Shown here: one piece after another, positions 24,785-33,155 of the stretch
Numbering within the stretch: position 1 is the first letter of the stretch
Layout: the number at the start of each line of letters is the position of its first letter
DNA from: Bacillota bacterium
GTDB taxonomy: Bacteria; Bacillota; Clostridia; Oscillospirales; Acutalibacteraceae
Assembly (NCBI GenBank): GCA_023410445.1
Contig: JAEYPT010000005.1
Coordinates: 38,954 to 102,953, forward strand
Direction of reading: 5' to 3'
Length of the DNA stretch: 64,000 nucleotides
Notes under the pieces: generated by a model
Seen by the model: only the letters and a program-made list of their open reading frames with translations
Database searches by the model: none
Told to the model about the DNA's origin: nothing
Position numbers and translations under genes: made by a program

Positions 24785-25960
24785 ATGCGCAAACGTTTTA
24801 TGGTGGCCCTTTTGCCGCTTTTGCTGGCAGTGCTTTTATGCCCGCTGAGCGGCGCGAAAGCGGAAACGGCTCCGTATTTTACGTTCAGCCTGGACCGTGC
24901 TGAAGCCTCCGCGGGCGACCTCGTCCGGGTGCGGGTACAGGCCCGCGCCGCGTCGGAGCCGGCCGCCGGATTCCGCGCGCGTGTTTTTTACGACTCCGAT
25001 TCTCTTTCGTTTGTCGGCACGGAGTCCTCTGCGGTGATTCAGAGTGGAACACTGGAGACCAACAGCGTTTCAAACCCCGTCTGCTGTGTTTACGTTTGCA
25101 ATACGGACCGAAAGACTGCCCCTTCGCTTACCGGCAACGTTTTGACGTTTGTTTTTCGGGTTTGCAGCGGCGCCAAAGCGGGGAAAAGCGCCGTCACCGC
25201 GGAGGTCGATCAGATCTGCGGCTATGACGGCGCTTCCCTTGCTTCGGGCTGCGAGGGCGACATGCAGTTTCGGATTCAGCGTGCGTCCTCATCACAGGCA
25301 GCGCTCCGGGATCTGGAACCCTCGCAGGGTAGCCTTTCCCCCGATTTTTCTCCGGATGTGCACGACTATGAAATGTGGGTGTCGAGCGATGTGGATTCCG
25401 TTACCTTCAGCGCTGACGCCTTTGACGGGGGAACAGTGAAGATCAGCCGAAGGTCCCTGCATGCCGCAGGTTCCGATACACTGATCGTAATCACTGTGAC
25501 TTCCGGGGACGGGGATTCAAAAGCGGTCTATCAGGTGACGGTTCACCGGGAAGAAGCGCCGCAGTCTTCAAAGCCGGAGAGCAGGGCATCCGTTTCGGGG
25601 TCTGCTTCCGGCACGCGAAAAGGCAGAACCGGCTCCTCCGCCCGGCCGCGGCGCGCCGCCGGAACGGTCTCCGGAAGGGAAGCGCAAGCTCCGTGGGACA
25701 CGGCTTCGGAAAACGAAGCCGTGTCCCCGGCACAGACGGAAAAAAGTCCCGAGAGCACTCAGACGGAAGCAGTTTCGACCGCCGGTTATGCGGTCGCCTC
25801 ACCCACGCAGGCAGCAGGACCCAGTGATACGGTACGGGTGGAACTGGTGCAGAACCGCATGCCGTCTTTCTTTACCGGAATGCTGGCTGCGGCGCTCTGT
25901 GCGACTGTCGGAATCGCGCTGAATCTCTGGTTTTCCTCGGGTAAACAGAAAAAGCAGTAA
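24785..25960 (+). CDS. Secreted, membrane-anchored protein with cohesin-like and cadherin-like beta-sandwich domains
   Basis: The 391-residue protein has a signal peptide (RFMVALLPLLLAVLLCPLSGAKA, cleavage after AKA). A cohesin-type domain covers residues ~30-155 (FTFSLDRAEASAGDLVRVRV, FRARVFYDSDSLSFVGT), followed by a cadherin-like beta-sandwich at ~170-255 (LRDLEPSQGSLSPDFSPDVH, YQVTVHREE). A Ser/Thr/Ala-rich linker of about 100 residues leads to a C-terminal helix (MLAAALCATVGIALNLWF) and a KQKKQ tail. It is a surface protein, possibly for binding or presenting partners. No dockerin is seen in the window. Confidence 0.8.
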   Translation: MRKRFMVALLPLLLAVLLCPLSGAKAETAPYFTFSLDRAEASAGDLVRVRVQARAASEPAAGFRARVFYDSDSLSFVGTESSAVIQSGTLETNSVSNPVCCVYVCNTDRKTAPSLTGNVLTFVFRVCSGAKAGKSAVTAEVDQICGYDGASLASGCEGDMQFRIQRASSSQAALRDLEPSQGSLSPDFSPDVHDYEMWVSSDVDSVTFSADAFDGGTVKISRRSLHAAGSDTLIVITVTSGDGDSKAVYQVTVHREEAPQSSKPESRASVSGSASGTRKGRTGSSARPRRAAGTVSGREAQAPWDTASENEAVSPAQTEKSPESTQTEAVSTAGYAVASPTQAAGPSDTVRVELVQNRMPSFFTGMLAAALCATVGIALNLWFSSGKQKKQ

Positions 25961-25971
25961 TTGGGTAGGGT

Positions 25972-26406
25972 TTACGCTCTTTTTATAAATTCGGTTCCGC
26001 ACACAGGACAGCGGATCGCGATTTTTCCTCTTCCTCTCGGAACGCGCAGCGTATTCTTGCATTTTGGGCACTTGAAATACCGGTGGGTCTGCCGGTCGGC
26101 GGCGCGGGCCGTCACAGCGTTCTGCCAGCGGTGGAACCGGGTGGAAATAGTGCGGAACCATCCGGAAAAAACACGCCAGAAGCGAAGAAACCACTCGTTT
26201 TCCATTCTTCTGCGTGTGATGTTGCGGGAGAGCATGCGGAACAGCATCCAGCATACCAGCAGAAAGCCGAGCAGGAGCAGCAGCGGGAGGCGGGCAAAGT
26301 TCGCGACAAATGCCAGAATGAAGTAAACGACCGTCAGCGCGATGGCAAGCTGATCCATCCCATACCGCCCGGCCATGAACTGATTCAGCCGATACATCCA
26401 GTTCAT
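25972..26406 (-). CDS. Membrane protein with C-terminal zinc ribbon
   Basis: The 144-residue protein has two hydrophobic segments (LAIALTVVYFILAFVANF and LPLLLLLGFLLVCWMLF), a basic helix and a C-terminal CPKCKNTLRVPRGRGKIAIRC-PVC zinc ribbon. The ribbon would face the cytoplasm. AGAGGAATT precedes the ATG. Function is unknown. It is convergent with the cohesin-like protein, with only 11 bp between. Confidence 0.75.
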   Translation of the reverse strand: MNWMYRLNQFMAGRYGMDQLAIALTVVYFILAFVANFARLPLLLLLGFLLVCWMLFRMLSRNITRRRMENEWFLRFWRVFSGWFRTISTRFHRWQNAVTARAADRQTHRYFKCPKCKNTLRVPRGRGKIAIRCPVCGTEFIKRA

Positions 26407-26540
26407 AGAAACTAATTCCTCTTTTCTGCATTGAAAGACTTGGAATCTGTTCGATGCGCTTTGCCGTTCTCAATTTTGGAAACAGGTTCCGGTTTTGTTC
26501 CATGATACCACGCCCGCGTCGAATAAGATTGAATAAATTG

Positions 26541-26581
26541 TAAAACCGCCGCCCGGGGAGCTGTTTTCCCCGGACGGCGGT
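26541..26581 (-). terminator. Terminator of the L,D-transpeptidase gene
   Basis: A GC-rich stem (26545-26559 with 26567-26581, one mismatch) is followed leftward by TTTTA. Confidence 0.8.
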
Positions 26582-26600
26582 ATGTATGTTGTTCTTCGGT

Positions 26601-27287
26601 TCAGGTGATGGAAACTCGGGTTCCCTTCGGAATGTTGTCGTAAATCCATTTGGCGTCCGTCACCGCGAGGCGTACACAGCCGTGCGACGCGGGAGTTCCG
26701 AGTTTTGCGGCCTCATCCGACTCCATTTCGCGGTTCTTGTCAAAGGGAACGCTGTGGAAGAGATAATCCCCGTAAAACTGTGTCCAGTAATAGGCACCTT
26801 CATTGAGGGAAGAATTGTAAAACGACTGGCCTCGTTCGGCAACGGTAAAGGTTCCCGTCGGCGTGTCGTCGCCCTTTTTACCGGTCGAGCAGGTGAACGT
26901 CTTGACGACCCGGCCTTTTGCATCCAGCACCGTGACGTTCTGCCGATCAATGGAAACCCGAACGGTAAGGGGCTTGTCCGCTTGCTGCAGAGGAACCGTC
27001 TGTTCCGCCGGTTTTACCGGTTTTGCGGGCGGGGTCTGTGGTTTTTGCGGTGCAGTCGTCTCCGGGAGAATAGCGGAGGAAGAAGTTTCCGCCGGAACGG
27101 ACGACGCCGAAGACGACGTGCCATCCGCTGCTTTCACCCAACGGGCTGCCGGAGCGGCCGCTCCGTAGAATTTTGTACTGCATACCAGCGCAACAGAGCC
27201 TGCGCAGACAACAATTGTCGCTGCAATCAGCAGAATCCGAAGTTTTCCCGGTCGATTATTCTTTGCTTCGTCTGTTTGCGGGTCCAT
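26601..27287 (-). CDS. L,D-transpeptidase (YkuD family), membrane-anchored
   Basis: The 228-residue protein has an N-terminal anchor (LRILLIAATIVVCAGSVALVC), a Ser/Pro/Lys-rich linker and a YkuD catalytic domain from about residue 110. VSIDRQNVTVLD opens the domain, TGKKGDDTPTGTF is typical, and the active site is TPASHGCVRL (His, Gly and nucleophile Cys). It cross-links peptidoglycan by 3-3 bonds or attaches proteins, outside the cell. The start is uncertain: ATG 27287 is 15 nt from GAGAGGA. Confidence 0.87.
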   Translation of the reverse strand: MDPQTDEAKNNRPGKLRILLIAATIVVCAGSVALVCSTKFYGAAAPAARWVKAADGTSSSASSVPAETSSSAILPETTAPQKPQTPPAKPVKPAEQTVPLQQADKPLTVRVSIDRQNVTVLDAKGRVVKTFTCSTGKKGDDTPTGTFTVAERGQSFYNSSLNEGAYYWTQFYGDYLFHSVPFDKNREMESDEAAKLGTPASHGCVRLAVTDAKWIYDNIPKGTRVSIT

Positions 27288-27443
27288 CGGGAAAAGAACA
27301 CATCCTCTCTTTGTTTTTCCGGCGGGCTTTTCTGCCCGCAATCCGCATTTGTAATATCATATCACATTATCGGCAGAAATGGAAGTCTGCAAGCAGCAAG
27401 GCAGAAAAATGAAATAATAATTTATAAAGATTCGATTTGGGGG

Positions 27444-27471
27444 TTGCAACTTTGTGCGTTTATGGTATAGA
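27444..27471 (+). promoter_or_regulatory. Promoter of glnA
   Basis: TTGCAA (27444-27449), 16 bp and TATAGA (27466-27471) are placed so that transcription would start just before the dual-hairpin leader. Confidence 0.6.
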
Positions 27472-27486
27472 ATAAAACAGAGTAAA

Positions 27487-27548
27487 CAGCCGAATGACCG
27501 GCTGCTTTCATGGACAATGAAGTCCGACACTGGGTGCCGGGCTTTTTT
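27487..27548 (+). promoter_or_regulatory. ANTAR-type antitermination leader of glnA
   Basis: Hairpin 1 has the 6-bp stem CAGCCG/CGGCTG (27487-27492, 27499-27504) with hexaloop AATGAC. Hairpin 2 has GGAC/GTCC (27512-27515, 27522-27525) with hexaloop AATGAA. Both loops have A at position 1 and G at position 4, the ANTAR-binding signature. The 3' arm of hairpin 2 is also the 5' arm of an intrinsic terminator (27522-27542) with six T (27543-27548), so the two structures exclude each other. An ANTAR protein binding the dual hairpin would allow glnA expression. No ANTAR gene lies in the window. Confidence 0.85.
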
Positions 27549-27584
27549 GCTGGATTTTTATGTTTTATCAGGGAGGTAACGGAA

Positions 27585-28922
27585 GTGAGCCATTACAGCA
27601 AGGAAGACATTTTAAGGCTTGTGGAAGAGAATGACGTGAACTTTATCCGTCTGCAGTTCACCGATATTACCGGCACGCTGAAAAATGTCGCCATCACCAA
27701 AAGCCAGCTCAAAAAGGCGCTGGAAGACCGGTGCGTGTTCGACGGTTCCTCTCTGGACGGCTTTGCGCGGGACGCGGAGTCCGACATGTGCCTGCGGCCG
27801 GACCGCGATACGTTCAATATGCTGCCCTGGCGGCCCTCCCATTACGGGGTGGCTCGCTTTATCTGCGACGTGTATTCGCCCGAGGGAGCGCCCTACGAGG
27901 GGGACCCGCGGCGTATTCTGAAAAAGCAGGTCGCGGCGGCTGCGGAACTCGGCTATGATTTCAACGTAGGACCGGAATGCGAGTTTTTTCTGTTCCGCGT
28001 GGATGATTTCGGGCAGCCTACCATCGAAACCTACGACACTGCCGGTTATTTCGATCTTGATTCCGCCGATATGGGCGGGGACGTGCGGCGGGAAATCTGC
28101 CTGACTCTGGAAAGCATGGGATTTGAGATTGAGGCTTCCCACCACGAGGTGGCCGGGGGACAGCACGAGATCGATTTTAAATATGATTCGGCCCTGCAGG
28201 CCGCCGACAATATCATGACATTTAAAATGGCGGTGAAGTCCATCGCACAGGCTTCCGGCATGTACGCAACCTTTATGCCGAAGCCGAAGTCCGGCGTCAG
28301 CGGCTCCGGCATGCACATCAACATGTCGATTATGAGGGACGGGGTCAATCTTTTTGAGGACCCTGCCGATCCGCGCGGCAACAGCCTGAGTGAAACGGCC
28401 TACCGCTTTATGGCGGGCATCCTCGCGCACGCCAAAGGCCTGACCGCCGTGTGCAACCCGACGGTTAACTCCTATAAACGGCTGGTTTCCGGGGACGAGG
28501 CTCCGATTCACATTACGTGGTCCTGCCGGAACCGCAGCCCGCTCATTCGTATTCCTTCGCCGCGAGGAAAGGGTTCCCGTGTGGAGCTGCGCTCGCCGGA
28601 CCCCTCCGCGAACCCGTATCTGGTGTTCGCCTGCTGTCTGGCCGCGGGACTCGACGGAATCCGTCGGGAGCTCACGCCGCCTGAGGCTTTGGACAAGAAC
28701 ATTTTCAGCATGACGGAAGAGGAATTTTCTGAGCTCGGCATTGAAACGCTCCCGCTGGACCTGAAGAGCGCCATCGATGAGCTAAAAAAGGACGAGGTTC
28801 TTACCGAGGTTCTGGGCGAGCATGCGCTGCATAATTTCCTGATGGCCAAAGAAAGCGAGTGGACGGATTTCAACCGCTCCGTGACGGATTGGGAAATTGC
28901 CAATTACCTTCAGAAATATTGA
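27585..28922 (+). CDS. glnA: Glutamine synthetase type I
   Basis: The 445-residue enzyme shows FTDITGTLKNVAIT, DGSSLDGFARDAESDM, NVGPECEFFLF (metal Glu), GGQHEIDFKYDSA, SGSGMHINMSI, NPTVNSYKRL (glutamate loop) and the C-terminal HALHNFLMAKESEW. The length and missing adenylylation-type insert fit the GSI-alpha form of Firmicutes. GTG 27585 is preceded by AGGGAGG at 8 nt; the longer frame runs back through the leader terminator and is not real. With glnN at 16 kb the organism has two glutamine synthetases, this one apparently controlled by antitermination. Confidence 0.95.
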   Translation: MSHYSKEDILRLVEENDVNFIRLQFTDITGTLKNVAITKSQLKKALEDRCVFDGSSLDGFARDAESDMCLRPDRDTFNMLPWRPSHYGVARFICDVYSPEGAPYEGDPRRILKKQVAAAAELGYDFNVGPECEFFLFRVDDFGQPTIETYDTAGYFDLDSADMGGDVRREICLTLESMGFEIEASHHEVAGGQHEIDFKYDSALQAADNIMTFKMAVKSIAQASGMYATFMPKPKSGVSGSGMHINMSIMRDGVNLFEDPADPRGNSLSETAYRFMAGILAHAKGLTAVCNPTVNSYKRLVSGDEAPIHITWSCRNRSPLIRIPSPRGKGSRVELRSPDPSANPYLVFACCLAAGLDGIRRELTPPEALDKNIFSMTEEEFSELGIETLPLDLKSAIDELKKDEVLTEVLGEHALHNFLMAKESEWTDFNRSVTDWEIANYLQKY

Positions 28923-28943
28923 GCCGTGTTGGTGCGGCCTTTG

Positions 28944-28983
28944 ATCCCGTCTTCCCGGGAACGCAGGGAAGGCGGGATTTTTT
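28944..28983 (+). terminator. Terminator of glnA
   Basis: A 13-bp stem with one mismatch (ATCCCG-CTTCCC paired with GGGAAG-CGGGAT) is followed by six T. Confidence 0.85.
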
Positions 28984-29027
28984 CGGTATGGAGCGTGTCT
29001 CACTGACGCTCCGGAAAGGAAAAACCG

Positions 29028-29870
29028 ATGCAGAAAAAAATACTGGCCATTAATGATATCTCCTGTTTCGGGAAGTGCTCGCTGACCGTCGCGCTGCCGA
29101 TCCTTTCGGCTGCGGGGGCGGAGACGAGCGTGATACCGACCGCCGTTCTTTCCACACACACCGGTGGGTTTCCCGGCTATACCTACCGCGACCTGACGGC
29201 GGACATTCCGAAGATTGCGGAGCACTGGAAGTCGGTCGGCCTGAGCTTCGACGCAATTTATACCGGCTTTCTCGGTTCCTTTGAACAGCTCGATCTAGTT
29301 TCCCGGCTGATCGGGGAATTCCGGACGCCGGAGACTCTCGTCTGTGTTGATCCCGTTATGGGGGATAACGGGAAGCTGTATGCTTCCTTCGGCCCGGATT
29401 TTCCGGCGGGTATGGCGAAGTTCTGCCGGGGAGCTGACCTCATCACCCCGAACCTGACGGAAGCGGCGCTGCTGCTCGGGGAGCCGTACCGGAACGAAGC
29501 GCTCAGTCAACCGTATGTGGAGGAGCTGCTTCGCCGACTGGGGGAACTTGGGCCGCACCATGTCGTGTTGACCGGAGTCGGCTTTGAGGAAACCCGCACC
29601 GGCTGCGCTTTTTACGACCGGGTGACCGGGGATATCGGGTATGCGTTTTCCGAAAAGCTCCCGGGCATGTACCATGGAACGGGCGACATTTTCGCCAGCG
29701 CGCTGGTGGGTGCCGTCGGAAACGCAATCCCGCTGCGGGGGGCGGCACAGATCGCCGCTGACTATACGGCGGGCTGCATCCGCCGCACCTTTCAGGCGGG
29801 CACAGACGTGCGTTTCGGCGTGAATTTTGAGGACGGGCTTCCGGATTATATCAAAGCCGTACGGGGCTGA
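29028..29870 (+). CDS. pdxY: Pyridoxamine/pyridoxal kinase
   Basis: The 280-residue ribokinase-fold protein has the start KILAINDISCFGKCSLTVALP, PTAVLSTHTGG (substrate loop), VDPVMGDNGKLY, DLITPNLTEAALLLG and the catalytic GTGDIFASAL with its Asp base. It phosphorylates pyridoxal, pyridoxine or pyridoxamine to give the 5'-phosphate, the B6 salvage step. AGGAAAAA precedes the ATG. Monocistronic. Confidence 0.9.
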   Translation: MQKKILAINDISCFGKCSLTVALPILSAAGAETSVIPTAVLSTHTGGFPGYTYRDLTADIPKIAEHWKSVGLSFDAIYTGFLGSFEQLDLVSRLIGEFRTPETLVCVDPVMGDNGKLYASFGPDFPAGMAKFCRGADLITPNLTEAALLLGEPYRNEALSQPYVEELLRRLGELGPHHVVLTGVGFEETRTGCAFYDRVTGDIGYAFSEKLPGMYHGTGDIFASALVGAVGNAIPLRGAAQIAADYTAGCIRRTFQAGTDVRFGVNFEDGLPDYIKAVRG

Positions 29871-29901
29871 ATCTCCGGTTGACGAACTTCGTATTTTTGC
29901 T

Positions 29902-29930
29902 TTGCCGAACGTCGGATTCCGTGCTATAAT
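29902..29930 (+). promoter_or_regulatory. Promoter of the DUF1003 gene
   Basis: TTGCCG (29902-29907), 17 bp and TATAAT (29925-29930) lie 40 bp upstream of the start codon. Confidence 0.65.
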
Positions 29931-29970
29931 CGGGTTCAGGAAAATCAAATCTGGAAAGCGAGGGGAATCT

Positions 29971-30531
29971 ATGGAGACACAGGAAGAAACGATTCAAAGC
30001 AAGATGGATATTCTCCGCACCGTCATGGAGGACGTGGAGGAGGATATCGGCAGCGAGGAAATGATCCATCTGATCCTTCAGCGTCAGTTTTCAAAAAATA
30101 CAGACCGGAAGGACCCGGAGAAGCTGACTCTGGGGCAGAAGGCCGCGGATGGAATCGCGCGCTTTGCCGGAAGCTGGACCTTCATCATTTTGTTCGTAAC
30201 AGTGATTCTCATCTGGATTTGCGGCAATGTGTTCTTTCTGCTGCACTCGTTCGATCCGTATCCGTTCATTCTTCTAAACCTGGTGCTTTCCTGCGTGGCA
30301 GCTATTCAGGCGCCGCTCATCATGATGAGCCAGAACCGGCAGGAGGAAAAGGACCGTCAGCGCGCGGAGAACGATTATATCGTAAACCTGAAAAGCGAGA
30401 TCATTGTGGAGGACCTGCACCGCAAGATCGACGCCCTGCTGGAAAACCAGGAGAAACTTCTGCGCGGGCAGGAAAAACAGTGCGTGCAGAGCACCGGAAA
30501 AAAGGAAGCGTCCGAGGGTGAAGAACAGTAA
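29971..30531 (+). CDS. DUF1003 membrane protein
   Basis: The 186-residue protein has a soluble N-terminus and two membrane helices (WTFIILFVTVILIWICGNV and FILLNLVLSCVAAIQAPLIMM), followed by SQNRQEEKDRQRAENDYIVN and a coiled-coil-like tail with LHRKIDALLENQEKLL. This is the standard DUF1003 layout; function is unknown. ATG 29971 has GAGGGG upstream. Its last 14 bp overlap the next gene, so the two are translationally linked. Confidence 0.88.
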   Translation: METQEETIQSKMDILRTVMEDVEEDIGSEEMIHLILQRQFSKNTDRKDPEKLTLGQKAADGIARFAGSWTFIILFVTVILIWICGNVFFLLHSFDPYPFILLNLVLSCVAAIQAPLIMMSQNRQEEKDRQRAENDYIVNLKSEIIVEDLHRKIDALLENQEKLLRGQEKQCVQSTGKKEASEGEEQ

Positions 30532-31774
30532 GCTGCGCACTCAGACCTGCGATTTGATGCAGTATTTCTACACGACCGTACACGACCCGATTATCCGGGC
30601 CCTGCTCCGGTTTTCCGGGCGGATCGACCTCGCCCTGCTCAAACGGGCCGTCGATCGTTCGGCCTGCGCGGCGCCGCAGATCCGCTGCTGCTTTTCTGAG
30701 GAAAAGCACGCGTGGGAAGACCGCGGCTTCACTTCGGAGCAGATGGTACATATCGTGGAGGCGGCGGAGGGGGAAGACCCCTCGGAGGGGCTGCTGCTTT
30801 CGACAATCGTTTTCTTTGAGGAGCCGCACCTTAAAATTTACCTGGTGCGCGGCAGGGAAGCCGATTCCCTCTGTGTGATTATCAGCCATCTGGCGGCCGA
30901 CGGCGTCGGTCTGAAGCAATACCTCGGTTTGCTCGCGGGGCTTTACACCGAGTTCGAGGCCGGGCGGGAGCCTGCGCCGCTGCGCCCCGGTGACCGGAGC
31001 GTCCGGCAGCTTGCAAAGTCGTTCCGATTTGGCGAGAAGTTGCGCATCCTTTCTTCCCATATGGATTATGAAAAGCAGGAGCCCTCCATGTACCTGCCGT
31101 TCGAGGGTGGGGAGGGCGAGCCGTTCTGCGTTCTGCGCCGGATGGAGCCGGAGCGGTTTTCAAAGCTGCACGCCTACGCCAAACGCCGGGGTGCTACGCT
31201 GAACGACCTTTTTATCGCCGCGTATTTCCGGGCACATCACGCCCTGACGAACTGCCCACGCCTGGTGCTGCCCTGCCCGGTGGACGCACGCAAATATTTA
31301 CCGGAAGATTCCGACTGCGGGGTCTGCAACCTGACCGGCAGTTATATGGTGCGGCTTTCGGTCCGGGACGGCGACCCGTTCGACGAAACCCTCCACGTGG
31401 TTTCCGAACAGATGAGCGCCCAGAAAAACAGTACCGCCTGTCTGAAGGGGCCGCTCTTGCTCGACTTCCTGTTCCGCGTCCTCCCATACTCCGCGTGCCG
31501 GAGGATGTTCTTTCAAACCTTCTATATCCCGATTATTTCCTATACGAACATCGGAATTCTCAGCCCGGAACTCCTGCGGTTTGGGCAGACGGAAACTACG
31601 GACGCCTATCTCACGACCGCCGTGAAGCGTTCACCTTTTTTTCAGGTTTCCGTTTCCTCCTTCGCCGGGCGCTGTACGCTGTCGAGCAATATGGAGGGAA
31701 CGCAACAGGACCGCCAGATCGTGGAGCAGTTTTACGACCGGATGCTCGCGGAGCTCGACGCGTTGAATACCTAG
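30518..31774 (+). CDS. Condensation-fold acyltransferase (alcohol acetyltransferase-like)
   Basis: The 418-residue protein has the BAHD/condensation-domain active site HLAADGVG (HxxxDG) at about residue 126 and the later LPCPVDARKYLP, typical of the second subdomain. There is no carrier protein or adenylation domain nearby, so it is probably a stand-alone acyl-CoA-dependent transferase rather than part of a peptide synthetase. The start is GTG 30518 with AGGAAG upstream, inside the DUF1003 gene. Its substrate is unknown. Confidence 0.7.
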   Translation: MKNSKLRTQTCDLMQYFYTTVHDPIIRALLRFSGRIDLALLKRAVDRSACAAPQIRCCFSEEKHAWEDRGFTSEQMVHIVEAAEGEDPSEGLLLSTIVFFEEPHLKIYLVRGREADSLCVIISHLAADGVGLKQYLGLLAGLYTEFEAGREPAPLRPGDRSVRQLAKSFRFGEKLRILSSHMDYEKQEPSMYLPFEGGEGEPFCVLRRMEPERFSKLHAYAKRRGATLNDLFIAAYFRAHHALTNCPRLVLPCPVDARKYLPEDSDCGVCNLTGSYMVRLSVRDGDPFDETLHVVSEQMSAQKNSTACLKGPLLLDFLFRVLPYSACRRMFFQTFYIPIISYTNIGILSPELLRFGQTETTDAYLTTAVKRSPFFQVSVSSFAGRCTLSSNMEGTQQDRQIVEQFYDRMLAELDALNT

Positions 31775-31886
31775 GGCAACACCGTGCAATTTGCACGCGT
31801 CGCCTTTGCATCGCTTTCTGTGTGGTGTTGCACTGGCCCGAATAAGACGCCCCGCCGGTGGAAACCTATTGGCGAGGTGATTTTTT

Positions 31887-32021
31887 ATGCCGAAAGACAG
31901 TCAGCCGGATAACAAATCCGCAAGGGTGGAAAAATCAAATGGCCAGACTCCCCTGACCCGTGAGAATCAGAATCAGAACCGGAACGCCAAAAAGCAATCG
32001 GTCAAGAACAACGACGTGTGA
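31887..32021 (+). CDS. Small hydrophilic protein, 44 residues
   Basis: GAGGTG lies 7 nt before the ATG, and the product is a very polar peptide rich in Asn, Gln, Lys and Ser (TRENQNQNRNAKKQ) with no hydrophobic core. Composition and tandem position with the next small ORF recall small spore-associated proteins, but I cannot assign a family. The 112 bp upstream contain an imperfect inverted repeat (GCAACACC with GGTGTTGC). Confidence 0.55.
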   Translation: MPKDSQPDNKSARVEKSNGQTPLTRENQNQNRNAKKQSVKNNDV

Positions 32022-32034
32022 GGGGGAAACGAAG

Positions 32035-32187
32035 ATGGCAAAAGCGGGCATGAGGCGTCCGGACCCGAAGGAACCCCACGGAACCGAGAGCAACCGGATT
32101 ACACATTTCCCCAAAAACGACCGACCGCCGGTGCCGGAGCTTCAGGGAAAAGCAAAGCACACCAAGGAAAAGGCTCCGCCGAAATAA
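32035..32187 (+). CDS. Small basic protein, 50 residues
   Basis: The ORF has a strong ribosome site (GGGGGAAA) before ATG 32035. The product is Lys/Pro/His-rich with a core THFPKNDRPPVPELQGKAK. It is 13 bp downstream of the previous small ORF and is followed at once by a strong terminator, so the two form a bicistronic unit. Function is unknown; spore-associated by composition only. Confidence 0.6.
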   Translation: MAKAGMRRPDPKEPHGTESNRITHFPKNDRPPVPELQGKAKHTKEKAPPK

Positions 32188-32189
32188 GA

Positions 32190-32216
32190 AACGCCGCGGG
32201 GAACCGCGGCGTTTTT
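32190..32216 (+). terminator. Terminator of the small-ORF pair
   Basis: A perfect 10-bp stem (32190-32199 with 32204-32213), GGAA loop and five T. Confidence 0.9.
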
Positions 32217-32311
32217 CGCATTTTTTGCAGGGGTAAATGTAACATAGGAGCTATTCTTTTTTCGCTAAAAGAGCTATAATGTGGAAAAAGAATGTAAGGG
32301 AGCGAAATAGA

Positions 32312-33082
32312 ATGGCGGACTGGAATTCGACGCAGTATCTGAAATTTGAGGCACAGCGCACGCAGCCGGCGATCGATCTGGCGCGGCGGATGGAAGCGGT
32401 AAATCCGGGCAAAATCGCGGATATCGGCTGTGGGCCGGGCAACAGCACGCGGGTGCTCGGGCAGCTTTTCCCGAAGGCGGAGATTATCGGACTCGACAGC
32501 TCGGAAAATATGCTGGAGCGGGCGCGCCGGGACTGCCCGGAGTTTGAGTTCCGGCTCTGCGACGCTTCCAAAGACTTGCCGTCGCTCGGCTCGGATTTTG
32601 ACGCGGTGTTTTCCAACGCGTGTCTGCAATGGGTGCCGGATCACCCGAAGCGTCTGCCGGAGCTGCTCGGCATGCTGAAAAAGGGCGGGGTCCTCGCCGT
32701 GCAGATTCCCATGAATTTTCAGGAACCGGTCCACACGATCATCGGCGAGCTGGCGGGTTCCCCAAAATGGCGCTCCCGTTTCCCTCGGATGCGGCCGTTT
32801 TACACGCTGACCCCCGGCGAATACTATGAGCTGCTGGCGGAACACGCTTCCTCGTTTGAAATCTGGCAGACAACCTATTATCATATTCTTCCGTCCCACG
32901 GGGCCATTCTGGAGTGGTACCGTTCCACCGGCTTGAGGCCGTACCTCGACTTGCTGGAAGAAGACGAACGGCCGGCCTTTGAAGCAGACTTCCTTACCGC
33001 CGTACAAAAGGCCTACCCGGCCCAGCGTGACGGGAACGTGATCTTCCGTTTTCCACGCTTTTTCTTTACGGCGGTGCGGTGA
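32312..33082 (+). CDS. tam: SAM-dependent methyltransferase, trans-aconitate methyltransferase-like
   Basis: The 256-residue class I methyltransferase has motif I IADIGCGPGNSTRVL, motif II IIGLDSSENML and motif IV FDAVFSNACLQWVPDH. WNSTQYLKFEAQRTQPAIDL at the start and the SNACLQWV segment are typical of Tam, which methylates trans-aconitate and relieves its inhibition of aconitase. ATG 32312 follows AAGGGAG. Assignment to Tam is by pattern; related methyltransferases cannot be excluded. Confidence 0.78.
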   Translation: MADWNSTQYLKFEAQRTQPAIDLARRMEAVNPGKIADIGCGPGNSTRVLGQLFPKAEIIGLDSSENMLERARRDCPEFEFRLCDASKDLPSLGSDFDAVFSNACLQWVPDHPKRLPELLGMLKKGGVLAVQIPMNFQEPVHTIIGELAGSPKWRSRFPRMRPFYTLTPGEYYELLAEHASSFEIWQTTYYHILPSHGAILEWYRSTGLRPYLDLLEEDERPAFEADFLTAVQKAYPAQRDGNVIFRFPRFFFTAVR

Positions 33083-33155
33083 TTTTTTTCGGAATTTTCT
33101 GCCGGATAACGTGCGTTTTATGGTATAATAAACGCATGGAAAGGCGGGGAGCGCT

